Positions 1 to 5,932 of a stretch of DNA of 19,002 nucleotides are shown here, piece by piece. Position 1 is the stretch's first letter. Each line of letters opens with the position of its first letter. Source of the DNA: Armatimonadota bacterium (lineage in GTDB: Bacteria > Armatimonadota > DTGP01 > JAHWJO01); contig JAHWJO010000018.1 in the NCBI GenBank assembly GCA_019348365.1, forward strand, positions 1 to 19,002, read 5' to 3'. Both the position numbers and the translations under genes were made by a program. The notes below the pieces were generated by a model. The model did not search any database, was not told where the DNA came from, and saw only the letters and a list, made by a program, of their open reading frames with translations.

Positions 1-827
1 AGGAGCGCCCCGAAGTCGTCGCGCTGCTGGGGCTGCGGAAGGGGCTCTACGCCAACCTCCGGCCCGCCGTCCTCTACCCCAGCCTCGTCGAGAACTCCGC
101 GCTCCGTCCCGAAAACCTCCGAAACGGCGTGGACCTCCTCATCGTCCGCGAGCTGACCGGCGGCCTCTACTACGGCCAGCCCAAGGGCTGCACGAACGAG
201 AATGGCGTCGAGGGCGCGGTGGACACGATGATCTACACCCGCCCGGAAGTCGAGCGGATCGCCCGCGTCGGGTTCGAGGCCGCCCGCAAGCGCAAGAAAC
301 GGCTCTGCTCGGTGGACAAGGCGAACATCCTCGCCTGCTCCCAGCTCTGGCGCGAGATCGTCATCGAAGTCGCCAAGGAGTACCCCGACGTGGAGCTGAC
401 CCACATGCTCGTGGACGCCGCCGCCATGCAGCTCATCAAGGACCCCGGCAGCTTCGATACGATGGTGATGGAGAACACCTTCGGCGACATCCTCTCCGAC
501 GAAGCCTCGATGATCGTCGGCTCGCTCGGCATGCTCCCCTCCGCCAGCCTCGGCGACGGTTCCCAGCCCGGCTTCTACGAGCCGATCCACGGCTCCGCCC
601 CCGACATCGCGGGGCAGGGGATCGCCAATCCCATCGCCGCCATCCTCACCGCGAGCATGCTCCTGCGCTACTCGTTCGACCTGAACGACGAGGCGGACGC
701 CATCGACGCGGCGGTCGTGACGGCGCTGGAGGACGGCCTCCGCACCGGCGACATCGCCCGCCCCGGCGAAGCGAGGGCCGGCACCCGCGAGATGGGCGAG
801 GCGATCCGCGAGCGCATTGTGAAGTGA
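1..827 (+). CDS. leuB: 3-isopropylmalate dehydrogenase, 5'-truncated
   Basis: The reading frame is open from base 3, so the gene begins outside the window; about 274 C-terminal residues of a family of about 350-360 are present. LeuB oxidatively decarboxylates 3-isopropylmalate with NAD+ to 2-oxoisocaproate in cytoplasmic leucine synthesis. Visible family signatures are RELTGGLYYGQPKG, the catalytic-lysine region CSVDKANIL, the metal-binding aspartates in VDAAAMQL and GDILSDEAS, and the cofactor-binding segment YEPIHGSAPDIAGQGIANP. A methionine-initiated ORF at 129 is only an internal GTG. The gene ends in TGA 13 nt before a Uma2 gene on the same strand, so the two may be co-transcribed. Tartrate or isocitrate dehydrogenase paralogues are less likely given the close match to LeuB motifs. 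Confidence 0.95.
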   Translation, partial: ERPEVVALLGLRKGLYANLRPAVLYPSLVENSALRPENLRNGVDLLIVRELTGGLYYGQPKGCTNENGVEGAVDTMIYTRPEVERIARVGFEAARKRKKRLCSVDKANILACSQLWREIVIEVAKEYPDVELTHMLVDAAAMQLIKDPGSFDTMVMENTFGDILSDEASMIVGSLGMLPSASLGDGSQPGFYEPIHGSAPDIAGQGIANPIAAILTASMLLRYSFDLNDEADAIDAAVVTALEDGLRTGDIARPGEARAGTREMGEAIRERIVK

Positions 828-840
828 AAGGAGTACTGAA

Positions 841-1443
841 ATGGCTGCAATCAATCCTCTCAGCACAGCGCGCGATACCTCCTTTTCAATTCCCACGGCA
901 GAATCGAACGGGCTGACACCGGATCAATTCCTTGCCCTCTGCGGTGATGAAACCTATCTGGAACTGGTGCGGGGGGAGGTCGTTCAATTGGCGCCTGCAA
1001 ACTTTTATCATGGCCGCAAGGCTTTGCGCGCGGGGAGATTGCTGGACGAGTTCGCGGAGGCGCATGACCTGGGGGTTGTCGTCGGTCAGGATACCGGGTT
1101 CATCCTGGAGCGAGATCCCTACTCCGTGCGTGCGCCGGATGTGGCATTCGTCTCCAAAGCGCGGCTTCCAGAGGATCTTCCGGAAAGATTCTTCCCCGGC
1201 GCGCCGGACCTGGCGGTGGAGATCCTCTCCCCCACCGACTCGCTCAAGGCTGCCGAGGCCAAAGCTATGATGTACCTCCGCGCCGGCGGGACGGTCGTCT
1301 GGATTCTGGACCCCAAGGACCGGTCGTGTCGCATCTACCGGCGCGATGAATCGGTCCGGGCGCTGGGGCCGGACGACGAAGCGGATGCCGAGCCGGTCCT
1401 GCCGGGGTTTCGATGCCCCGTCTCCCATCTTTTCGGCGGGTAA
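841..1443 (+). CDS. Uma2 family (DUF820) putative restriction-like endonuclease
   Basis: This 200-aa protein has the Uma2/DUF820 fold signature of the PD-(D/E)XK nuclease superfamily. Candidate active-site residues are E46 (LVRGEVVQL), D100 (APDVAF), E127 (LAVEILSP) and K141 (EAKAMMYLRAG). The start is supported by AAAGGAG at 828-834, 6 nt before the ATG. The biological role of Uma2 proteins is not established; nuclease activity is inferred from fold, and the family is often expanded in Armatimonadota and cyanobacteria. The gene lies 13 nt after leuB with no terminator between, suggesting read-through rather than a functional link. It is paralogous to the Uma2 gene at 16520-17125: both end with the same DDEADAEPVLPGFRCPV block, but their synonymous codons differ widely, so the duplication is old. 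Confidence 0.88.
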   Translation: MAAINPLSTARDTSFSIPTAESNGLTPDQFLALCGDETYLELVRGEVVQLAPANFYHGRKALRAGRLLDEFAEAHDLGVVVGQDTGFILERDPYSVRAPDVAFVSKARLPEDLPERFFPGAPDLAVEILSPTDSLKAAEAKAMMYLRAGGTVVWILDPKDRSCRIYRRDESVRALGPDDEADAEPVLPGFRCPVSHLFGG

Positions 1444-1491
1444 ATATGCCGGGAAGATACGCCTGGAGCAGAGGGCAGGCTTCCCCCGTCT

Positions 1492-1815
1492 CTAGTCTTC
1501 CAGCACGACCGCCGTGCCGCTCGCGCTCACCATCAGCATGCTCCCCTCTGCGCCAATCGTCTCGTAATCGAGGTCCACGGCTACGACCGCGTTCCCCCCG
1601 AGCGCCCGCGCCTGGTCTTCCATCTCCCGCAGCGCGATCTCCTTCGCCGTCCGCAGCTCCTTCTCGTAGGCTCCTGACCGTCCCCCCACGATGTCCCGGA
1701 CGCTGGCGAACAGGTCTTTGAACAGGTTCGCCCCCACGATGGCCTCCCCGCTGACCAGCCCCAGGTAGCGTGTGATTCGCTTCCCCTCGATGCTCGGCGT
1801 GGTGACAATCAGCAT
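1492..1815 (-). CDS. YbjQ family (heavy-metal-binding domain, DUF74) protein
   Basis: The 107-aa product matches the compact YbjQ family across its length: YLGLVSGEAIVGANLFKDL near the N-terminus, DIVGGRSGAYEKEL in the middle, GGNAVVAVDLDYETIG, and the closing SMLMVSASGTAV. Family members form pentameric small domains annotated as putative heavy-metal binding; no physiological role is secure. The start at 1815 is chosen because GGGAGGGAGC lies just upstream and the resulting length equals that of the family. A longer frame back to 1932 runs through repeat DNA and is rejected. The gene converges on the Uma2 gene, with 48 bp between their stops that contain a weak imperfect hairpin (GGGAAG...CTTCCC). 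Confidence 0.9.
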   Translation of the reverse strand: MLIVTTPSIEGKRITRYLGLVSGEAIVGANLFKDLFASVRDIVGGRSGAYEKELRTAKEIALREMEDQARALGGNAVVAVDLDYETIGAEGSMLMVSASGTAVVLED

Positions 1816-1874
1816 GATGCTCCCTCCCCCTTTACCGGATGATAAAAACAGGGCAGCTATAAAATCCACCCCGG

Positions 1875-2061
1875 ACACAAAGAACACAAGTAAAACGCTC
1901 TGGAACCGCAGATGAACGCAGATCAAGCTCACCGCAGAAATGCGGAGACGCAGAGAAGACCCTGAATGCCCATACCCCCTGATCGCGTCACCTCTTCACC
2001 CACTCCCCCACTCACCCACTCACGGGGGGGGTTCTCCGCGCCTCTGCGTCTCTGCGGTGAA
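1875..2061. repeat. Interspersed repeat cluster with inverted CTCTGCGTCTCTGCGGTGA arms
   Basis: This fills most of the 252-bp gap between the YbjQ start and the DUF512 stop. It holds short words that recur between genes in many unrelated bacteria: CACAAAGAACACAAG at 1876-1890, ACCGCAGATGAACGCAGAT at 1905-1923, and two inverted copies of a 29-nt arm at 1929-1957 and 2032-2060 that match at 24 of 29 positions. A cytosine-rich CACCCACTCCCCCACTCACC tract sits between the arms. No convincing protein is encoded on either strand. The folded structure would form between two minus-strand genes. Confidence 0.7.
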
Positions 2062-2067
2062 AGGGGC

Positions 2068-3507
2068 TCACACGAGGGAAGGTTCGCGGAGATTGCGCGC
2101 CGGCGGATGACCGTCCGTGGCGGGGATGCCCGCCGCCAGCGCCTCCACCGCGTCCACGAGCGCGTCCCCGGTGTTCTCCACCACACGCGTCGGGATGCCG
2201 GTCGCGTCGGTGAGGGCGCGCACCGGCACGTCGTCGAGGAACACGCCGTTGCGGAGGCACACGTCGGGGATCCAGACCTCATCGTAGGCGGACTGCGCGA
2301 CCGCGTCCTTCAGGGTGTCCACGACGTCCTCGCCGGTCATCAGGCCCGCCACGGTGATCCGCTCCCCGAACTCCCGGTTCTCGACCGCGCGGAGATCGAC
2401 GTGGAGGTTTTCGACCGCGTTCAGCCGTTCGACGGCGGGGGCCAGCGTCCGGCCCGCCAGCACGCCGGTGAGGATCAGGATGCGCTTCAGGGCGGGGAGC
2501 GCATCCGGGAGCCGCCGGGAGGCGTAGCGCCACCGGTGGAGGAACAGCCGCGCCATCCCGATGCCGTCTTCGAGCTGCGGGTACCCCTCGTAATAGTCAT
2601 GGCCGGGGATCGGGCGGTTCGCCAGCAGGTAGAACTCGTCGGCGAGGAACGCGAACCGCGTGCCGAGCGTGTCGAGGAACCGCTCCTGATGGCGGTGGAC
2701 CTGATCGAGGGTCTTCCGCGCCAGCTCCGGCGAGGTGGGGGTGAGCATCCGCTTTGCTTTCATGTGTCGCCCCACCGCCACCGGCACGATGGCGACGGAC
2801 TGCGTGCCGGGGTACAGCGCGGCGAGATCGGCGAGGGTTTGATCCAGCACCTCACCGTCGTTGATGCCGGGGCAGAAGACGACCTGACAGTGGACCTGAA
2901 TCCGCGCCCGGATGAGCCGCTTCAGGGGCGTGAGGATGTCCCCGCCGTCCGGGTTTTCCAAAAGGCGGATGCGGGCCTCGGGGACGGTGGCATGGACGCT
3001 GACGTAGAGGGGACTGAGGCGCTGCTCCTCGATCCGAAGCCAGTCCTCTTCTTTCAGATTCGTCAGGGTGATATAGTTGCCGTGGGTGAACGAGAGGCGG
3101 TAATCGTCGTCCTTGACGTAGAGCGAATGCCGCATGCCTTTGGGAAGCTGGTAGATGAAGCAGAACGGGCAGTTGTTGGAGCAGATCTTAATTCGGTCGA
3201 ACAATTCGTTCTCGAATTCGACGCCGAGGGAGTCCTCCGTGGGTTTGAAGAGATCGACGGTGTGGCCGTTCTGCCGCTCGACGGTGATGACGGCGGGCTC
3301 GCCGGTAGTCTGGAAGCGGTAATCGAGGAGGTCGGAGACGGGCCGGCGGTTCACGGCGATGACGCGGTCGCCGGGGATGACGCTCGCCCGGTCGGCGATG
3401 CTGCCCGGCTCCACGGTCTCGATGACGCCCGCCGGGGCCTTCTTCCTGGGCCGTGCCTCGGCAGGACGTTCGGTGAGTTGTATGACGCTATCAGTAGGGT
3501 AAGGCAT
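2068..3507 (-). CDS. DUF512 radical-SAM protein with N-terminal PDZ-like domain
   Basis: The 479-aa protein has a PDZ-like segment at about residues 27-75 (PGSIADRASVIPGDRVIAVN), then a radical-SAM core with the iron-sulfur motif C109-x3-C113-x2-C116 (CSNNCPFC), followed by the conserved segments DDDYRLSFTHGNYITLTN and SPLYVSVHATVPEAR, and a C-terminal DUF512 domain. Such proteins are often labelled Fe-S oxidoreductases of the NifB/MoaA type; their substrate is unknown. The ATG at 3507 has no clear Shine-Dalgarno sequence, but there is a plausible promoter 33 nt upstream and no better in-frame start before the PDZ region. The final residues after about LAAGIPATDG are variable. It is preceded by the terminator of the prepilin gene, so it is likely its own transcription unit. 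Confidence 0.92.
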   Translation of the reverse strand: MPYPTDSVIQLTERPAEARPRKKAPAGVIETVEPGSIADRASVIPGDRVIAVNRRPVSDLLDYRFQTTGEPAVITVERQNGHTVDLFKPTEDSLGVEFENELFDRIKICSNNCPFCFIYQLPKGMRHSLYVKDDDYRLSFTHGNYITLTNLKEEDWLRIEEQRLSPLYVSVHATVPEARIRLLENPDGGDILTPLKRLIRARIQVHCQVVFCPGINDGEVLDQTLADLAALYPGTQSVAIVPVAVGRHMKAKRMLTPTSPELARKTLDQVHRHQERFLDTLGTRFAFLADEFYLLANRPIPGHDYYEGYPQLEDGIGMARLFLHRWRYASRRLPDALPALKRILILTGVLAGRTLAPAVERLNAVENLHVDLRAVENREFGERITVAGLMTGEDVVDTLKDAVAQSAYDEVWIPDVCLRNGVFLDDVPVRALTDATGIPTRVVENTGDALVDAVEALAAGIPATDGHPPARNLREPSLV

Positions 3508-3539
3508 AATAAAAAATCTTTAGTGATGCAGTGAAATTT

Positions 3540-3569
3540 ATTGTATAAGCAAGAGGAAGCAGCGTACAA
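3540..3569 (-). promoter_or_regulatory. Candidate promoter for the DUF512 gene
   Basis: On the minus strand TTGTAC (3569-3564) and TACAAT (3545-3540) are separated by 18 bp. The predicted transcription start would be near 3533, about 25 nt before the ATG at 3507. The -35 matches the consensus at only three positions and overlaps the T-rich tail of the upstream terminator, so this is tentative. Confidence 0.4.
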
Positions 3570-3572
3570 AAC

Positions 3573-3599
3573 AAGAGGACTCCACAAAGGAGTCCTCTT
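3573..3599 (-). terminator. Rho-independent terminator after the prepilin-like gene
   Basis: An 11-bp perfect stem (AAGAGGACTCC / GGAGTCCTCTT) encloses the 5-nt loop ACAAA. Read on the minus strand it is followed by GTTTTGT, a U-rich tail. It lies 72 nt after the stop of the prepilin-like gene and before the DUF512 gene. Confidence 0.8.
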
Positions 3600-3670
3600 C
3601 ATTATACACCGTCTACGCGCCAGGCGCGATCCTGCGGGAGAGGCGAGAGAGACGGCCTCCCGTAACCCCG

Positions 3671-4438
3671 TTACCGCGTTTGCGCCCAAGGGTGGACGAT
3701 GGGAACTTCGACCCGTTCTTTGGGATTGCTGGGGCGGCTTGCGCCTCCCTTACAGTAGAACTTCGAGAGCGGGAAGAAGCGGGCGGAAGTATCCGCGAAG
3801 ACGATGTTCGTCCCCTTATGTCGGGATTCCAGCCGGCTCCCACTGGGGTTCCCGTTGGCCCACTTGATCCGGTTCATGCCGCTGGGGAGCTGCACTTTAT
3901 CCGGGGCGTAGTTATTGCCGGAGTGTTGTGCCCCGGCGCCGTCATCCCAATCATGGAAAAGACTGGCGCTGTAGCCGTCAGCGATCAGAGCGGTGGCGGA
4001 GGGGTTGGGGATGGTGGCGGAATTCGAGAAGTTGTCCTCATAGCGGTCGCTATAGAGGAGGTACTCGTTATAGCTGTAGTTGGCGGCGGGGAAGAGTTGT
4101 GGGTTCCAATTGTCAGGTCGCTCGTGGGGTGAGCTGGGGCAGCGGAAGACCTGCCAGCTTTTCAGATGGGGCATCAACTGCGCCATCCAGAAGCCATAGC
4201 CGTATCTGTCGAGATGCTCCGGAGCGGGATACCTCTGGGCGGAAGGGAAGTGATCCTCCCAGTCCTGCATGTAGGTATAGACCGCAATGCCCATCTGCTT
4301 GGTGTTGTTCAGGCAGGAGCTGGTGCGGGCCCGCTCCCGCGCCTGGGCAAAGACGGGGAAGAGAATCGCCGCCAGGATCGCGATGATCGCGATGACCACC
4401 AGCAGCTCGATGAGGGTGAACCCTCGCTTTTTATGCAT
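3671..4438 (-). CDS. DUF1559-type prepilin-like secreted protein
   Basis: The 255-aa protein opens with a type IV prepilin/pseudopilin leader, MHKKRG^FTLIELLVVIAII, with the expected glycine before the cleavage site, F at +1 and E at +5, followed by a hydrophobic helix to about residue 30. A prepilin peptidase would cleave and methylate it, and the rest would be exported. The C-terminal part carries RHKGTNIVFADTSARFF, a slightly degenerate version of the H-X9-DG signature of DUF1559 proteins, which are common in Planctomycetes and Armatimonadota. The start at 4438 is preferred over 4489 because GGAGG lies 7 nt upstream and the leader then begins normally. It is divergent from the sigma-factor gene and ends at a strong terminator. 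The substrate or surface structure is unknown. Confidence 0.9.
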   Translation of the reverse strand: MHKKRGFTLIELLVVIAIIAILAAILFPVFAQARERARTSSCLNNTKQMGIAVYTYMQDWEDHFPSAQRYPAPEHLDRYGYGFWMAQLMPHLKSWQVFRCPSSPHERPDNWNPQLFPAANYSYNEYLLYSDRYEDNFSNSATIPNPSATALIADGYSASLFHDWDDGAGAQHSGNNYAPDKVQLPSGMNRIKWANGNPSGSRLESRHKGTNIVFADTSARFFPLSKFYCKGGASRPSNPKERVEVPIVHPWAQTR

Positions 4439-4491
4439 AAAGAATCCTCCAAAATGAGAGCGAAGTTTTTGTCCACTCTTTCGGTGCATGT

Positions 4492-4497
4492 ATTATA
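4492..4497 (-). promoter_or_regulatory. Candidate -10 element for the prepilin-like gene
   Basis: The minus strand reads GGGCTATAATACATG, a perfect TATAAT whose start site would lie near 4485, about 47 nt before the ATG. No convincing -35 is seen. The core GGCTATAATAC is identical to the one before the Uma2 gene at 16520-17125, which strengthens the call. Confidence 0.5.
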
Positions 4498-4631
4498 GCC
4501 CTTTTCCTTTACTCTTTGGACGCCACATTCATCGGAACGTTGCGCTCATTTCTAAATCCGGATCGTAAAAACCTTTCCCGGCATGAACCCCTTCCCGTAC
4601 GGCGTCGTTAGTTGAAAGGGAGGGGAACCGA

Positions 4632-5216
4632 GTGCGGAAGCGGATCGCCAGTGACGACGAGTTGATGAGCGCGGCTGCCGGGGGAGATGCATCCGCCTTC
4701 GCCGAGCTGGTGCGACGGCATCGGGGATGGGTACGCTCGCTGGCCTACGCCTTCGTGCAGAACGAGGAGCAGGCCGAAGATCTGACTCAGGAGATCTTCT
4801 GCCGCGTGTACGACCGTAAAGACCGGTACGATCCGGAGGGCAAATTCGTGCCCTGGCTGAAGCGCATCGCCGTCAACCTCGCGAAAGACGCGCTGCGCCG
4901 GGGCAAGCGGCGGGAGGTCCTTTCCTGGGACGAGCTGGACGTGGAGATCGCTGACGAGCGCGCCTTCGATCCGATGGAGGCGCTGGCCTCCGACGCGCTC
5001 CACGCCGACCTGCGGGACGCCCTCCAGACCTTGCCGGACGAGCAGCGTTTGGCCCTGGCTATGCACTATTTCGGGAACATGAGCCTCCAGGACATCGCCT
5101 GGGCGATGAAGTGTCCGGTCGGCACCGTGAAATCCCGCCTGTTCAACGGCCTCCGACGGGTCCGGCGGACCCTGACGGAGCAGTGGGAGAACGAAGGAGA
5201 GAACGATGACCGATGA
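4632..5216 (+). CDS. ECF-like RNA polymerase sigma-70 family factor
   Basis: The 194-aa protein has a two-domain ECF architecture. The sigma-2 region spans about residues 22-92 (FAELVRRHRGWVRSLAYAF, AEDLTQEIFCRVY, PWLKRIAVNLAKDALRR). A linker to about residue 125 follows, then sigma-4 to about residue 182 with the helix-turn-helix SLQDIAWAMKCPVGTVKSRL. It would direct RNA polymerase to a specific promoter set. The start is GTG at 4632 after GGGAGGGGAACC. The last 11 bp overlap the next gene, a classic arrangement for a sigma factor and a co-translated regulator, although that partner lacks the usual anti-sigma features. The gene is divergent from the prepilin-like gene, which is a possible target. 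No self-promoter of ECF type was found with normal spacing. Confidence 0.92.
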   Translation: MRKRIASDDELMSAAAGGDASAFAELVRRHRGWVRSLAYAFVQNEEQAEDLTQEIFCRVYDRKDRYDPEGKFVPWLKRIAVNLAKDALRRGKRREVLSWDELDVEIADERAFDPMEALASDALHADLRDALQTLPDEQRLALAMHYFGNMSLQDIAWAMKCPVGTVKSRLFNGLRRVRRTLTEQWENEGENDDR

Positions 5217-5508
5217 AATGATCCTGCGTATGGCCGACGAGACCGTACAGATCCTCTCGAAAGCGCCATGGCACCTGGACTGCAAGCACCTTCTCCCGAC
5301 GTATAACGCGATGCTCGTGGCCGCGCGGGACAACCACCCGGACGACTCGTTCCTCGGCGCGCTGGTCCCCATCAATCCGAATAACGGGGATGTCAACGCG
5401 CCGATCCTGACGGTCCTGTTCGCCCAGCTTCGCATGGCGTTGGAGTCGCTGGCGGGAGCGAACGGGTCGAGGGGCGAGGAGATTAGAGCGTTGAGCGTGG
5501 AGCATTGA
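5206..5508 (+). CDS. Hypothetical 100-aa protein translationally coupled to the sigma factor
   Basis: I do not recognise this family. The ATG lies inside the last codons of the sigma gene, with GAAGGAGA 5 nt upstream, so it is very probably translated by coupling. The protein is soluble-looking, with no transmembrane helix, signal peptide or paired-cysteine/histidine zinc motif, so it does not look like a ZAS-type or membrane anti-sigma factor. Visible features are a single cysteine in WHLDCKHLLPTYNAM, a Pro/Asn-rich centre (VPINPNNGDVNAPI) and a predicted amphipathic helix LFAQLRMALESLAG. By position a regulator of the sigma factor is possible, but this is only inference. The last residues, RALSVEH, and the TGA stop are encoded by the interspersed GAGCGTTGAGC repeat, so the ancestral C-terminus was probably slightly different. 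Confidence 0.75.
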   Translation: MTDEMILRMADETVQILSKAPWHLDCKHLLPTYNAMLVAARDNHPDDSFLGALVPINPNNGDVNAPILTVLFAQLRMALESLAGANGSRGEEIRALSVEH

Positions 5509-5534
5509 GCATGGGGCGATGAGCGTGGAGCATC
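5486..5534. repeat. Low-complexity GAGCGTTGAGC-type repeat
   Basis: About 50 nt of degenerate units of the form GAGC(G/A)TTGAGC / GAGCGTGGAGCAT run across the stop codon of the 100-aa gene. The same words recur at 7097-7131 and, inverted, at 7455-7475. The units contain TGA in one frame, so any gene entering them terminates quickly. Confidence 0.7.
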
Positions 5535-5558
5535 CATGCTCTGCTCTTCCGGGGGAGT

Positions 5559-5843
5559 CGCCCTCACCCCGTCGCTCACCTTCGTTCGCGACTACCCCTC
5601 TCCCAATGCTGGGAGAGGGGATCTCAACGTACCGCTTTGGGTCAGGCCGCCACTCTTTCTTGGAAAGAGATGAGTGGGCAGGTTTTGAATTCCTTCGGAG
5701 TGAGCTTCTACTTGGATCGGTGAGGATGTGATCCGTACAGAAGGGAAAGCAGTACGGATCACATCCTCACCGAAAGAGTCTCTCATCAGATTCCCTCTCC
5801 CAGCATGGGGAGAGGGCCAGCGCGAAGCGCGGGGGTGAGGGCG
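5559..5843. repeat. Inverted-repeat element built of two opposed CCCTCACCCC...CCCTCTCCC modules
   Basis: The ends CGCCCTCACCCC (5559-5570) and GGGGTGAGGGCG (5832-5843) are perfect 12-bp inverted repeats. Each end continues into a similar module of a small GC hairpin followed by an oligo-C/T hairpin. On the left this is an 11-bp stem at 5595-5620 around ATGC; on the right a 9-bp stem at 5793-5816 around AGCATG. A third partial end, GGGGGTGAGGGCG, lies at 5885-5897. No transposase or convincing ORF is present, so this looks like a non-autonomous or REP-type element. It occupies most of the 396-bp gap between the 100-aa gene and rtcA. Confidence 0.7.
5717..5773. repeat. 22-bp perfect inverted repeat with 13-nt loop
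   Basis: Arms 5717-5738 and 5752-5773 (beginning TCGGTGAGGATGTGATCC and its exact complement) pair without mismatch around the loop AGAAGGGAAAGCA. It sits near the centre of the larger inverted-repeat element. There is no U-tract on either side, so it is not a standard intrinsic terminator. Confidence 0.9.
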
Positions 5844-5844
5844 A

Positions 5845-5932
5845 ATTCAAAACTCAACACTCACAACTCAAAACTGTGTTTCGCGGGGGTGAGGGCGCTA
5901 CCCCCTACACCCGACCCCCTACTCCCTGCTCA
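5845..5932. repeat. Low-complexity tracts at the 3' end of rtcA
   Basis: Two tracts lie here: AACTCAACACTCACAACTC-like DNA at 5849-5875, and CTACCCCCTACACCCGACCCCCTACTCCC at about 5898-5926. Read on the minus strand, the second is the GTAGGGAGTAGGG family also seen at 15281-15308 and 15378-15400. It encodes the last residues of RtcA and its TAG stop. Confidence 0.6.

Noticed and set aside
1966..3534. 522-aa plus-strand open frame opposite the DUF512 gene
   Set aside because: It lies antisense to a well-supported radical-SAM gene, has Arg/Asp/Gly/Val-rich shadow composition and no recognisable domain.
4534..4567. ECF-type promoter GGAAC...CGTA upstream of the sigma factor
   Set aside because: The two boxes are 25 nt apart instead of about 16-17, so self-regulation cannot be claimed.
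5486..5534. CRISPR-like array
   Set aside because: The repeat units are short, degenerate and lack regular spacers; there are no cas genes.
4608..5579. 323-aa minus-strand frame opposite the sigma factor
   Set aside because: The sigma factor has diagnostic motifs on the plus strand; the antisense frame begins in repeat DNA.
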